From: CAZSAT01 sp964604675
Lineage (GTDB): Bacteria > Myxococcota_A > UBA796 > CAJQPC01
Reading direction: 5' to 3'
DNA: 64,000 bases
Assembly: GCA_964604675.1 (NCBI GenBank)
Contig: CAZSAT010000023.1
Coordinates: 9,843-73,842, forward strand
Shown here: positions 24,883-32,857 of the stretch, piece by piece
How the letters are laid out: each line of letters begins with the position of its first letter
Position numbering within the stretch: the first letter of the stretch is position 1
Notes under the pieces: model-generated
Told to the model about the DNA's origin: nothing
The model's input: the letters and a program-made list of their open reading frames with translations, nothing else
Databases searched by the model: none
Program-made: the position numbers and the translations under genes

Positions 24883-26311
24883 GGGTGCCGAACCCGACGT
24901 ACGCGAAGCCGAGCACGAACAGGAGCTGAAACGGAAAGGCGAGGTAGTACCCGTTGGCCACGGCCAATCCAACCCCCCACGCGTGGTACGCGGCAAGCAC
25001 CAGCTCCAGGCCCGGCGTCCAGTCGCGCACGGCCAGGTAGCGTCGAGCGCCTCGCTGCCGACCGACGGATCCGGTCTTCGGTGTGCGGACGAAGGGCGTG
25101 ACGCGTCCGCCCAGCGCCTCGGCCACGGCGCGGCTCTGGTTCACACCCATCCCGATGCCGACCAGCATGACCATGGGCACCATCGCGAGGCTGCTCCACC
25201 AGTCCCGTTGGAGCGCGCGCTCCGCGGTGACATAGAAGACCGCGACCGACACGGTGGCCAGCGCAAACGCCAGCGCGTCCATCCAGCCGGCCCACACGCC
25301 TTCCCAGCGGTAGCGCACCAGCAGGGACGGCGGCACGAGCAGCGCAAGCACCGTCATCAAGGGGTAGGCCACGTTCGCGCAGAGGTGTGCCACGGCTTCG
25401 GTCTTGACCGGGAGCGGCAGGTCTGCGCGCAGCAGACGGGGAAGGAGCTTCCGCGCCGTCTGGATGGACCCCTTCGCCCAACGGTGCTGCTGGGTCTTGA
25501 AGTCGGCCATGGTCACCGGCAGCTCCGCAGGCGCCGTGACGTCGGGCAGGTACACGAAGGACCAGCCCGCGAGCTGTGCCCGGTAGCTCAGGTCGAGATC
25601 CTCGGTGAGGGTGTCGTGTTGCCAGCCACCGGCGTCGTCGATGCACCGCCGTCGCCAGACGCCCGCAGTTCCGTTGAAGTTGAAGAAGCGGCCGGTGCGA
25701 TGCCGCGCGGTGTGTTCGACCACGAAGTGCCCGTCGAGCAGCACGGCCTGGGTGCGCGTGAGCAGCGACAGGTCCCGGTTGAGGTGGTCCCAGCGAGCCT
25801 GCACCATCCCCACCGCGGGATCCGCGAAGGACGGCACCGTGGACCGAAGGAAGCTTCGTGGCGGCAGGAAGTCGGCGTCGAAGACCGCGACGAGGCCCCC
25901 GCGGGCCTGCTCGAGCCCGGCAGCCAGCGCGCCCGACTTGTAGCCGACCCGCTCGGTCCTGCGGATCCACTGCACGTCGAGCCCCGCGGCCCGGTGCCGC
26001 TCGACAGCCGCGAGCGAGAGCGCTTCCGAGCCATCGTCGCTGTCGTCGAGGACCTGCACCTGGAGGCGCTCGGTGGGCCAGTCGAGCCCGCAGACGGCGT
26101 CGATGAGCCGCACGACGACCTCGCCTTCGTTGAAGACGGGCAGCTGGACCGTCACGGTCGGCAAGTCGCGCTCGCCCGTCGGCGGCGCAAGGCGGCTGCC
26201 CCGGCTGCGAAGGAAGAGGGCGGTGAGGTGGTACCGGTGGATCCCCAGCCCGGCCAGGATGGTCAGGATGCCTGCGTAGGCGACGAGGACGGCGGCTTCG
26301 GCGAGGGTCAT
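24848..26311 (-). CDS. Processive GT2 family glycosyltransferase (cellulose/mannan synthase-like)
   Basis: 487 residues. An N-terminal transmembrane helix (about 3-27) and a C-terminal block of 4-5 helices (from about 320) flank a GT-A domain. Catalytic motifs: 'LPVFNEGEVV', 'VLDDSDDGS' (first Asp), 'VFDADFLPP' (DxD), 'TEDLDLSYR' (TED) and 'QQHRWAKGS' (QxxRW). That set belongs to processive beta-glycan synthases (CslA/glucomannan, cellulose, hyaluronan type). The product is not certain. No PilZ domain is present. ATG 26311 chosen; a GTG 42 nt upstream adds no conserved sequence. It lies beside the GT87 and LarA-like genes, so a shared surface polysaccharide is possible. Confidence 0.85.
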   Translation of the reverse strand: MTLAEAAVLVAYAGILTILAGLGIHRYHLTALFLRSRGSRLAPPTGERDLPTVTVQLPVFNEGEVVVRLIDAVCGLDWPTERLQVQVLDDSDDGSEALSLAAVERHRAAGLDVQWIRRTERVGYKSGALAAGLEQARGGLVAVFDADFLPPRSFLRSTVPSFADPAVGMVQARWDHLNRDLSLLTRTQAVLLDGHFVVEHTARHRTGRFFNFNGTAGVWRRRCIDDAGGWQHDTLTEDLDLSYRAQLAGWSFVYLPDVTAPAELPVTMADFKTQQHRWAKGSIQTARKLLPRLLRADLPLPVKTEAVAHLCANVAYPLMTVLALLVPPSLLVRYRWEGVWAGWMDALAFALATVSVAVFYVTAERALQRDWWSSLAMVPMVMLVGIGMGVNQSRAVAEALGGRVTPFVRTPKTGSVGRQRGARRYLAVRDWTPGLELVLAAYHAWGVGLAVANGYYLAFPFQLLFVLGFAYVGFGTLTSWRRPAGAS

Positions 26312-26614
26312 CGACAAGGGCTCGACCTTAGCTTGTCGCGCGCACAACGGCACCGCTGTAAGCTGTGGTTGGCACCTGCCCGGTGCGTGCTTCGGTCGTT
26401 GTCATTGCGTCTCCTCCGTGCTGATCCCTCGGATCGATCTCTCGTCGTGGTGTGCATGCCCTCTCGCAGGGAAGCCTGAAGCGGCGACATCGGACCCCCC
26501 TGATTCATTCGGGAGGAGTCCGACAGGACCACGCGGCCAGGGCGGGGCCACCGCCCGCTCCCCGGTGAAAGGGGGGCGGGCTACCCCACGTCCCGGAGAG
26601 CACACGGAGCCTCC
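26312..26614. other. 303-bp intergenic region with a strong GC hairpin
   Basis: No gene seen. On the plus strand a 10-bp hairpin (CCCGCTCCCC at 26554-26563, 7-nt loop, GGGGGGCGGG at 26571-26580, one G-U pair) lies 34 nt before the TPR gene. It has no T-run, so it is more likely an mRNA leader structure than a terminator. The GGAG for the TPR gene is 5 nt before its ATG. Confidence 0.6.
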
Positions 26615-27616
26615 ATGTTCGGAATCGCCCTCTGGGCCTGCGCCGCGCGCCAAGCCGCGTGGGATCACAGCGCGCACCTCCCCAGCCCAGCCCTTCAGGC
26701 CGTGTTCGCGTCGGTCGAACCCGAGGTGCTCTTCGCCGAGGCGGTCGACCGCCGCGAAGCCGGCGACCTGGAAGGCTCCGTCGCCCGCCTCGCCTGGCTG
26801 CTGCACGAGGGCGACGAGTCGGCCGCCACGCTCTACCAGATCGGGATCGCATTCGAGGGCGCCGAGGACTTCGACCAGGCGTTGCTCGTCTACGAGGACT
26901 TGTTGCGGGCTCACGACGACGCAGACGTCCGTCGGGACGCTGGGTTTCGCCGCGCGGTGGTGCTCGACCAGCTCGGGGAGAGCCGGCAGGCGCTCCACCA
27001 GCTGAAGAAGGTGCGCCCGCCCAGCGACGGCTTCGACACCCACGACCGGGCGACCTACGATCTGCAGCGCGGGGTCGTGCTCGCCGATGCCGGCAAGGAA
27101 GCGCGGGCGCGGGAGGCGCTGGAAGCAGCGCTGGCCATCGCCGAGGGACGGGACGATCTCACCTGGATGGCAGGCCGCGGCTGGGCCGCGCTGCTCGACA
27201 TGGAGCTCCGCAGCGCGGCCGCCTTGAGCCTGGACGGTTCGGAGAAGCGCGTCACGGAACGCTTCGTCACGCGACGGGAACACCTCGCGACCGCCACCTC
27301 GATCCTCGTGGACCGCCTGGTGCCCCTGGAGGAACCCACCTGGCTGCTCCATGCGCTGCTCGGGCTGGGCGATGCGAGCGTGGCGCTCCACCGGGATCTG
27401 CTGGCGTCCACCGTCCCCAGGCGGCTCACGGCCGAGCAGGCCGGCATCTACCAGGAGCTCCTGCGCGAACAGGCCGCAGGCTTCCTCGCCGACGGCTGGC
27501 GCTGCTACGACGAGGGCGCCGCCCTCGCGGGACGTCTCCACCTGGACAACCGCTACGCCCGTCTGCTGCGCGAACGACGGGACGCGCTCGACCTCACGGC
27601 CGCCACGTCCCCGTGA
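26615..27616 (+). CDS. TPR-repeat protein of unknown function
   Basis: 333 residues, not assigned to a known family. The N-terminus 'FGIALWACAARQAAW' has a short hydrophobic start with a Cys at about position 9, possibly a lipoprotein or secreted protein. The rest is helical with TPR-like units ('YQIGIAFEGAEDFDQALLVYEDLL', 'RRAVVLDQLGESRQALHQLKKV', in part) in the first half, while the second half is Leu/Ala-rich and less repetitive. It is convergent with ftsZ (6 nt apart). The neighbourhood suggests but does not show a cell-envelope role. Start ATG 26615, with GGAG 5 nt upstream. Confidence 0.75.
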   Translation: MFGIALWACAARQAAWDHSAHLPSPALQAVFASVEPEVLFAEAVDRREAGDLEGSVARLAWLLHEGDESAATLYQIGIAFEGAEDFDQALLVYEDLLRAHDDADVRRDAGFRRAVVLDQLGESRQALHQLKKVRPPSDGFDTHDRATYDLQRGVVLADAGKEARAREALEAALAIAEGRDDLTWMAGRGWAALLDMELRSAAALSLDGSEKRVTERFVTRREHLATATSILVDRLVPLEEPTWLLHALLGLGDASVALHRDLLASTVPRRLTAEQAGIYQELLREQAAGFLADGWRCYDEGAALAGRLHLDNRYARLLRERRDALDLTAATSP

Positions 27617-27622
27617 GCGCAC

Positions 27623-28747
27623 TCAGTCGATGGAGCGCGAGAAGAAGGTCGGGATGTCGTAGTCGTCGCTGTTGAGGTCGAAGCCGCTCGACATCGACTC
27701 CGGCGTGCGACCACGGCGCTGCGGACCGCGGCCACCGTTCGCGACCATCTGCACCACGCGACGCTCGACGGCCGGCTGCGTGGCACGCGCCTGCTCCTCG
27801 AAGCCCGTGGCGATGACGGTCACGCGCGCCTCATCTTCCATGCTCTCGTCGTACACGAGCCCCCAGATGACGTGGGCGTCCTCGTGGGCCTCTTCCTGGA
27901 TGAGCGAGCTGGCCTCGTGCACCTCGTACAGGGTGAGGTCAGCGTTGCCCGTGACGTTGATCAGCACGCTGGTGGCTCCGGCGATGCTCACGTCGTCCAA
28001 GAGCGGCGACGAGATCGCCTTCTGCGCGGCATCCACACACTTGTGGTCACCGTTCGCGGTGCCGATGCCCATCATCGCCACGCCCTTGTTCGCCATGATC
28101 GTGCGGACATCGGCGAAGTCGACGTTGATCTGACCGCTGTCGTTGATGAGATCGCTCACGCCCTTGACGGCCTGCAGCAGCACCTCGTCTGCCATGCGGA
28201 AGGCCTCCTTGAGCGTGGTGCGCTCCGTGGCCATCGAAAGCAGGCGCTGGTTCGGGATGGTGATGAGGGTGTCGACCACGCTCTTCAGGTTCTCGACGCC
28301 GTGGTCGCCTTGCTTCCGGCGGCGCTTCCCTTCGAAGAAGAACGGACGCGTCACCACACCCACCGTCAACGCACCGATCTCCTTGCAGATCTGGGCGATG
28401 ACCGGCGCAGCTCCGGTGCCCGTGCCGCCACCCATGCCCGCGGTCACGAACACCATGTCGGCACCGACGAGCAGCTCGGCGAGGCGCTCGCGGTCCTCGA
28501 GCGCGCTCTCGCGGCCCATGTCCGGGTTCGAGCCCGCACCGAGCCCCTTGGTCAGCTGCGTGCCCAGCTGGAAACGGCGAGGCGCCAGGCTCTTGGCGAG
28601 GTCCTGGGCGTCGGTGTTCACGGCGATGAACTCCACGCCCTTCAGGCCGTTGGCGATCATCGTGTTGACGGCGTTGTTACCGCCGCCGCCGACGCCGATC
28701 ACCTTGATGCGTGCGCCCATCAGCTCGTTTTCGATCATCTCGATCAT
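27623..28747 (-). CDS. ftsZ: Cell division protein FtsZ
   Basis: Tubulin-like GTPase that forms the division ring. 374 residues. The short N-tail is followed by 'IKVIGVGGGGNNAVNTM'. The T4 tubulin signature 'GMGGGTGTGAAP' (about residues 108-119) and the T7 catalytic loop region 'NVDFADVRTIMANKG' are both clear. The C-terminal linker is short and the conserved end is 'DDYDIPTFFSRSID', matching the FtsA/ZipA/SepF-binding C-terminal peptide. ATG 28747 has GAGGT upstream. It follows ftsQ directly with a 56-nt gap and no ftsA between. Confidence 0.98.
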   Translation of the reverse strand: MIEMIENELMGARIKVIGVGGGGNNAVNTMIANGLKGVEFIAVNTDAQDLAKSLAPRRFQLGTQLTKGLGAGSNPDMGRESALEDRERLAELLVGADMVFVTAGMGGGTGTGAAPVIAQICKEIGALTVGVVTRPFFFEGKRRRKQGDHGVENLKSVVDTLITIPNQRLLSMATERTTLKEAFRMADEVLLQAVKGVSDLINDSGQINVDFADVRTIMANKGVAMMGIGTANGDHKCVDAAQKAISSPLLDDVSIAGATSVLINVTGNADLTLYEVHEASSLIQEEAHEDAHVIWGLVYDESMEDEARVTVIATGFEEQARATQPAVERRVVQMVANGGRGPQRRGRTPESMSSGFDLNSDDYDIPTFFSRSID

Positions 28748-28803
28748 GGGGGGACCTCGGGGAGTTTCTTGTGGGGCTTGTGGAGAGAGCCGGGGAGCTC
28801 GGC

Positions 28804-29550
28804 TCAGGTGGGAAGCGGGGTGACGATGGCGCGGTCGATCAGATCGAGGTCGACGCGCGTCGGTGTCTGGAGATCGAGCCCAGACGCCACGAGCCTGTCG
28901 AGGCGCTCCAGGCGCTTTGCGGGGTCCAGGAGGCCGAGGTGGACGGCACTGCCCGAACGAAGTCGGAGGGTGAAGCCCAGATCGGCATCGAAGGCCAGCT
29001 CGCTCACGTCCTCGGCGGCGAGGCTGGCGTGACCGTCCAGCGCATGGAGCAGCGCAACCGCCTCGATCACCACCCGTTGGCCCACGCTGGCGTGTTCGTG
29101 CACGAGCCGCCCGTCGAGGCCCGTGAGCACGGGCAGATCCAGATCGCTGGCGTGGGCACGCGCGAAGACCTGACCGAGCGTCGAGACACGGAAGAGTCCG
29201 TCTTCGACCAGCAGCAGCATGGCCTGTTGGTGCTCGACGACACGGATCTCCACCCGACCCTGCAGATCCCGGCGCACCTCGGAGCTGGCGACCCAAGGGT
29301 GACGGTCGACTGCCGCGACGGCGCCGTTGAGGTCGAGCGCAGTGAGCGGCTGGCCAGGACGGATGTCGGCGAGGTGACGAAGCGAGGTGTCGGACGCGTG
29401 CTGAGCGCCGACGACCTCGACCGACGCGACGCGCGGCACCGCCTCGGCCAGCGCATCGCGCTGCCAGGCGGCCAGGGCGACCCCCCCCGCGACCACCAGG
29501 ACCACGGGGAGCTTCGCCTGCGCGTGCATGACCGACCACATCTGCTTCAC
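28804..29550 (-). CDS. ftsQ: Cell division protein FtsQ
   Basis: 248 residues. Bitopic inner-membrane protein: short cytoplasmic tail, one transmembrane helix (about 13-28, 'LPVVLVVAGGVALAAW'), a POTRA domain (about 40-108, 'PRVASVEVVGAQHASDTSLRHLADI', in part) and the beta domain to the end. FtsQ scaffolds FtsL/FtsB in the divisome. It is the first gene after a promoter gap that separates it from ddl. ftsB does not follow; ftsZ does. Confidence 0.88.
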   Translation of the reverse strand: MKQMWSVMHAQAKLPVVLVVAGGVALAAWQRDALAEAVPRVASVEVVGAQHASDTSLRHLADIRPGQPLTALDLNGAVAAVDRHPWVASSEVRRDLQGRVEIRVVEHQQAMLLLVEDGLFRVSTLGQVFARAHASDLDLPVLTGLDGRLVHEHASVGQRVVIEAVALLHALDGHASLAAEDVSELAFDADLGFTLRLRSGSAVHLGLLDPAKRLERLDRLVASGLDLQTPTRVDLDLIDRAIVTPLPT

Positions 29551-29612
29551 CTGCCGCTTCAGCTCCAGCGCCCGAGACGGGCGCCGGGAGGCGCTTCAAC
29601 CGCTACCAGGTG

Positions 29613-29642
29613 ATTGTAAGAAGCCCGCTCAACTCTTGACAA
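29613..29642 (-). promoter_or_regulatory. Sigma-70-type promoter for ftsQ-ftsZ
   Basis: Minus strand TTGTCA (29642-29637), 18 nt, TACAAT (29618-29613); predicted start near 29606, about 55 nt before the ftsQ ATG. Upstream, the A-rich CACAAAAAAGC could be an UP element. It lies in the only sizeable gap of the dcw cluster, so ftsQ-ftsZ can be expressed apart from the mur genes. Confidence 0.6.
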
Positions 29643-29709
29643 GTAAATAGGTCGCTTTTTTGTGACAGGCCCCGAAAGACGACGCCGTCGGGCGTTCAGT
29701 GGGATCGGA

Positions 29710-29723
29710 GCAAGGATCCTTGC
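29710..29723. promoter_or_regulatory. 14-bp palindrome GCAAGGATCCTTGC upstream of the ftsQ promoter
   Basis: Perfect 14-bp inverted repeat in the ddl-ftsQ gap. The inner 12 bp, CAAGGATCCTTG, recurs at 43390-43401 in the mraZ-smpB gap at the other end of the cluster. It could be a regulator or methylation site (it contains GATC); this is inference. Confidence 0.5.
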
Positions 29724-29733
29724 CGATGACGCG

Positions 29734-30657
29734 TCAACCGTCGTGGGGCGCGAGATGGAGCCTGGCCCGGAGCAACAGCCCATCGACGAGGCTGTCGAAG
29801 TCGACGCCGACGGCCTGCGCCGCCATGGGCGAGAGGCTGGTGGCCGTCATGCCGGGAATGGTGTTGATCTCCAGGAACCAGGGCACGCCCTGGGCGTCCA
29901 CGATGAAGTCGGCCCGCGCGATGCCCGAGAGCCCCAGGGTCTGGTAGGCGGTCACCGCACCGGCTCGAGCCAGCCGAGCCGTGTCCTCCGGCAGCATCGC
30001 CGGGACCACGTAGCGGGTCGCTCCCTTGGTGTACTTGGCCTCGAAGTCGAAGAACCCCGACTCCGGAACGATGGCGACCACAGGGAGCGCGCGCCCGTCG
30101 AGCACGGCGACCGTGATCTCGTCGCCGGCGATGCGCTGCTCCAGCAGGACGGTGTCGTCGAGCTCGCCAAGCTCGACCAGGGCACGCTCGAGGCCGGCCT
30201 CGTCGTCGACCATCGCGATGCCGAGGGTCGAGCCCCCACACGGCGTCTTGGCGACGACGGGCAGCCCGATGTGGGGCAGGCCGTCACCGCGCCTCCACAC
30301 CGCGTCCGCCGGCATCGCGATGTCGGTGTCGGCGAGGAGCCGCTTGGTGGTGACCTTGTCCATCGCGACCGCGGACTCCTTGGGACCGGAGCCGGTGTAC
30401 GGAATGCGCATCACCTCCAACAGGCCCTGCACGCAGCCGTCTTCGCCAAAGGCGCCGTGGAGGGCGATCCAGACCGCGCGGGCGCCCGACGCGACCAGCT
30501 GCGCCGGTAGATCGGGCCCGACGTCGATGCCCACGACGTCCCAGCCCTTGCGCTCCAGCGCGCCGAGCACCGCAGCCCCCGACTCCAAGCTCACGCCCCG
30601 CTCGCTCGACAGGCCGCCCATCAAGACCGCCACGGGCCAGTCACGTTGTACCTGCAT
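29734..30657 (-). CDS. ddl: D-alanine-D-alanine ligase
   Basis: ATP-grasp ligase making the D-Ala-D-Ala dipeptide added by MurF. 307 residues, usual DdlB length. Motifs include 'VLMGGLSSERGVSLESG' at the start, 'ALHGAFGEDGCVQG', 'PVVAKTPCGGSTLGIAMV' (ATP loop), and the metal/catalytic end 'RADFIVDAQGVPWFLEINTIPGMT' (shown in part; E and N ligands). Last gene of the mraZ-ddl unit. TGATG overlap with murB. Confidence 0.95.
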   Translation of the reverse strand: MQVQRDWPVAVLMGGLSSERGVSLESGAAVLGALERKGWDVVGIDVGPDLPAQLVASGARAVWIALHGAFGEDGCVQGLLEVMRIPYTGSGPKESAVAMDKVTTKRLLADTDIAMPADAVWRRGDGLPHIGLPVVAKTPCGGSTLGIAMVDDEAGLERALVELGELDDTVLLEQRIAGDEITVAVLDGRALPVVAIVPESGFFDFEAKYTKGATRYVVPAMLPEDTARLARAGAVTAYQTLGLSGIARADFIVDAQGVPWFLEINTIPGMTATSLSPMAAQAVGVDFDSLVDGLLLRARLHLAPHDG

Positions 30658-31484
30658 CAGCTCCTCCCGACGGGTCGACGCTCGACCTCGAGCTCGACCC
30701 CACTGACCGTCTTCACGCGGTCCTTGATCATCTTCACCAGCAGCCTGTGATCCGCCGAGCTGCCCCCACCGAGGTGCACGAGCGCGTTCGGCTCCCGCTC
30801 CCCCACGCGCAGCTGCCGAAGCCTCACGCCACAGAGGCCCGCCTCGGCGATGGCCCGGGCAGCCGTCACGTGCTCCGAGTCCTTCATCAAGCGCCCCGGC
30901 AGGCCTTCGGCTTCTCCGCGCCGCGCCTGCCGAGCCTCAGCGTAGTCGCCGAGCCCCACCATGGGCCGGAGCGCCAGGCGAAGGGAGGTCGCCACCCGGT
31001 TGGCGGAGGCCTGCTTCGCCCACGAAAAGACCGACCCTCGCAAGGCCCTCACAGCGACCGGCGCGACGTGGCCCGCGCGCCAGGCCGAGGCCACCGTCCC
31101 CGCACGGCCGGCGAGCGCCTCGACACCCGCCAGCCCTTCCGCTTCGGCCCAGCAAGCGAACACGCTCGCGCCCACTTCGGTGCCGACGTCGACCATGAGC
31201 CCATCACGGGTCATCCCGCGGGCCGCTCCCCCGAGCGCCATCCACGCCCCCCCGAGCCCGCCGTCCAACACCCAGTCGGGTGCCGCCGACCAGGGTCGGA
31301 GCGGCACGTCAGCGGCGCTGGCCAGCCTCGCGGCCTCGCCAGCCGCCGCTTCGGTCTCTGCCAGGAGCCAGAGATCGATCGGCCCGCCGAGGCGGAGGGT
31401 GGTGTGCCGCGCCGCGGGCTCGCCGGCGCGCACGACCAGGTCGGGCACCTCTTCCAACGCTGCGACGAAGGCGTCTTCGATCAT
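30657..31484 (-). CDS. murB: Divergent UDP-N-acetylenolpyruvoylglucosamine reductase MurB
   Basis: 275 residues; MurB reduces UDP-GlcNAc-enolpyruvate to UDP-MurNAc with FAD and NADPH. The position (between murC and ddl) and the ends of the protein fit. The start 'HTTLRLGGPIDLWL' corresponds to 'NTxRxGGPA', and the C-terminal block 'EPNALVHLGGGSSADHRLLVKMI' (in part) with 'VELEVERRPVG' carries the catalytic Glu region. The central catalytic Ser block may be 'RGSVFSW'. However, the FAD/pyrophosphate block 'GxGSNLLV' and the substrate block 'GIPGTxGGAxxMNAGAYG' are replaced by 'WSAAPDWVL' and 'AGRAGTVASAWRAGHV'. Activity is therefore uncertain. ATGA overlap with murC. Confidence 0.75.
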   Translation of the reverse strand: MIEDAFVAALEEVPDLVVRAGEPAARHTTLRLGGPIDLWLLAETEAAAGEAARLASAADVPLRPWSAAPDWVLDGGLGGAWMALGGAARGMTRDGLMVDVGTEVGASVFACWAEAEGLAGVEALAGRAGTVASAWRAGHVAPVAVRALRGSVFSWAKQASANRVATSLRLALRPMVGLGDYAEARQARRGEAEGLPGRLMKDSEHVTAARAIAEAGLCGVRLRQLRVGEREPNALVHLGGGSSADHRLLVKMIKDRVKTVSGVELEVERRPVGRS

Positions 31485-32857
31485 GAATCGAGCGCCGAGA
31501 GCAGGCGTTCGCAGAGGGTGTTCACGTGGCCGGCGCCGAGCGTGATCACCAGATCACCAGGTCGCTGCTCACGCACCAGCCAAGCGAGCGCGCCATCGAG
31601 ATCGTCGCACTCCGAGACCCCCCTGTGGCCGTGCGCCCGCAGCCCGTCGGCGAGCGCGGCGTGATCGACCCCCGCGATCGGCTCCTCCCCCGCCGCATAG
31701 ACAGGACAGACCAACACCTCGTCGGCAGCGTTGAAGGCCCGGCAGAAGTCCGCCTGCAGGTCGCGCACTCGGCTGTAGCGGTGGGGCTGGAACACCGCGA
31801 CCACCCGGCGTTCCGGGAAGCCCTCACGGGCGGCCGTCAGGGTCGCCGAGATCTCCACGGGATGGTGCCCGTAGTCGTCGACCACGAGCACATCGGCGAC
31901 CTCGCCACGCACCGTGAAGCGGCGCTGCACGCCCGTGAACCCCGACAGGCCATCGCGGATGGTGTGGAAGGGGATGTCGAGCTCCAGGGCCGTGGCGACC
32001 GCGGCCAGCGCGTTCTGCACGTTGTGCTGGCCGGGCATGCCCAGCTCGATCACGCCCAGCCGCTCGCCGAGGCGATGCACCTCGAACGACGTGGCCAGAC
32101 CGTCGGCGCGGAGCTCGGCGGCGCGCACCTCGGCCTGGCGACTCAGCCCGTAGGTGACCACCTTCTTTCGGAGGCGGGGCAGCAGGTCCTGCACGACGGG
32201 ATGATCGAGGCAGGCGACCGTGAATCCGTAGAACGGCACCTTGTTTCCGAAGGCCGCGAAGGTGTCGGTGAGGGCCTCGAAGCTGCCGTAGTGGTCGAGG
32301 TGTTCCGGGTCGACGTTGGTGACGATGGCGATGGTGGGCGCGAGCAGCATGAAGCTGCCGTCGCTCTCGTCGGCTTCGGCCACCAGGAACTCGCCGCGAC
32401 CGAGCCGCGCGTTGCTGCCGATGGCATCCAGGATGCCGCCGATCACCACCGTCGGGTCCAGGTCCGCGCGGGCCAGGACCGTGGCGAGCATCGACGTGGT
32501 GGTGGTCTTGCCATGGGTACCGGCGACCGCGATTCCGGACTTCACCCGCATCAGCTCGGCGAGCATCTCCGCCCTCGGAATCACCGGGACGTGGGCTTCG
32601 TGCGCCGCTCGGATCTCGGGGTTTTCCTCGGAGACGGCGGTGGACTTCACCACCACGTCCGCAGAGCCCAGGTTGCCGGGCTCGTGCCCGATGTGCACCT
32701 CGGCACCCAAGCGCCGCAGACGCTGCACGGCCGCCCCCGCCTTGAGGTCGCTCCCGGTGACCGAGTACCCCAGGTTGAGCAGCACCTCGGCGATGCCACA
32801 CATGCCGGAGCCGCCGATACCGACGAAGTGGATCTGGCCGACCTTGCCACGAAACAT
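31481..32857 (-). CDS. murC: UDP-N-acetylmuramate-L-alanine ligase
   Basis: Adds L-Ala to UDP-MurNAc with ATP. 458 residues. The Rossmann start is 'IHFVGIGGSGMCGIAEVL'. The ATP P-loop is 'GIAVAGTHGKTTTTSMLA' and a further block is 'EADESDGSF'. The central-domain motif 'TNVDPEHLDHYGSF', substrate residues in 'DDYGHHPVEI' and 'QPHRYSR' near the C-terminus all follow the family. Start overlaps ftsW by one base (TGATG), stop overlaps murB (ATGA). Confidence 0.97.
   Translation of the reverse strand: MFRGKVGQIHFVGIGGSGMCGIAEVLLNLGYSVTGSDLKAGAAVQRLRRLGAEVHIGHEPGNLGSADVVVKSTAVSEENPEIRAAHEAHVPVIPRAEMLAELMRVKSGIAVAGTHGKTTTTSMLATVLARADLDPTVVIGGILDAIGSNARLGRGEFLVAEADESDGSFMLLAPTIAIVTNVDPEHLDHYGSFEALTDTFAAFGNKVPFYGFTVACLDHPVVQDLLPRLRKKVVTYGLSRQAEVRAAELRADGLATSFEVHRLGERLGVIELGMPGQHNVQNALAAVATALELDIPFHTIRDGLSGFTGVQRRFTVRGEVADVLVVDDYGHHPVEISATLTAAREGFPERRVVAVFQPHRYSRVRDLQADFCRAFNAADEVLVCPVYAAGEEPIAGVDHAALADGLRAHGHRGVSECDDLDGALAWLVREQRPGDLVITLGAGHVNTLCERLLSALDS

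Noticed and set aside
28748..29599. Upstream extension of ftsZ over ftsQ
   Set aside because: Antisense-like basic low-complexity translation; ftsQ in another frame explains the region.
29650..29661. T-run on the plus strand as a terminator
   Set aside because: No stem ahead of it and no plus-strand gene ends there; it is better read as an A-rich UP element for ftsQ.
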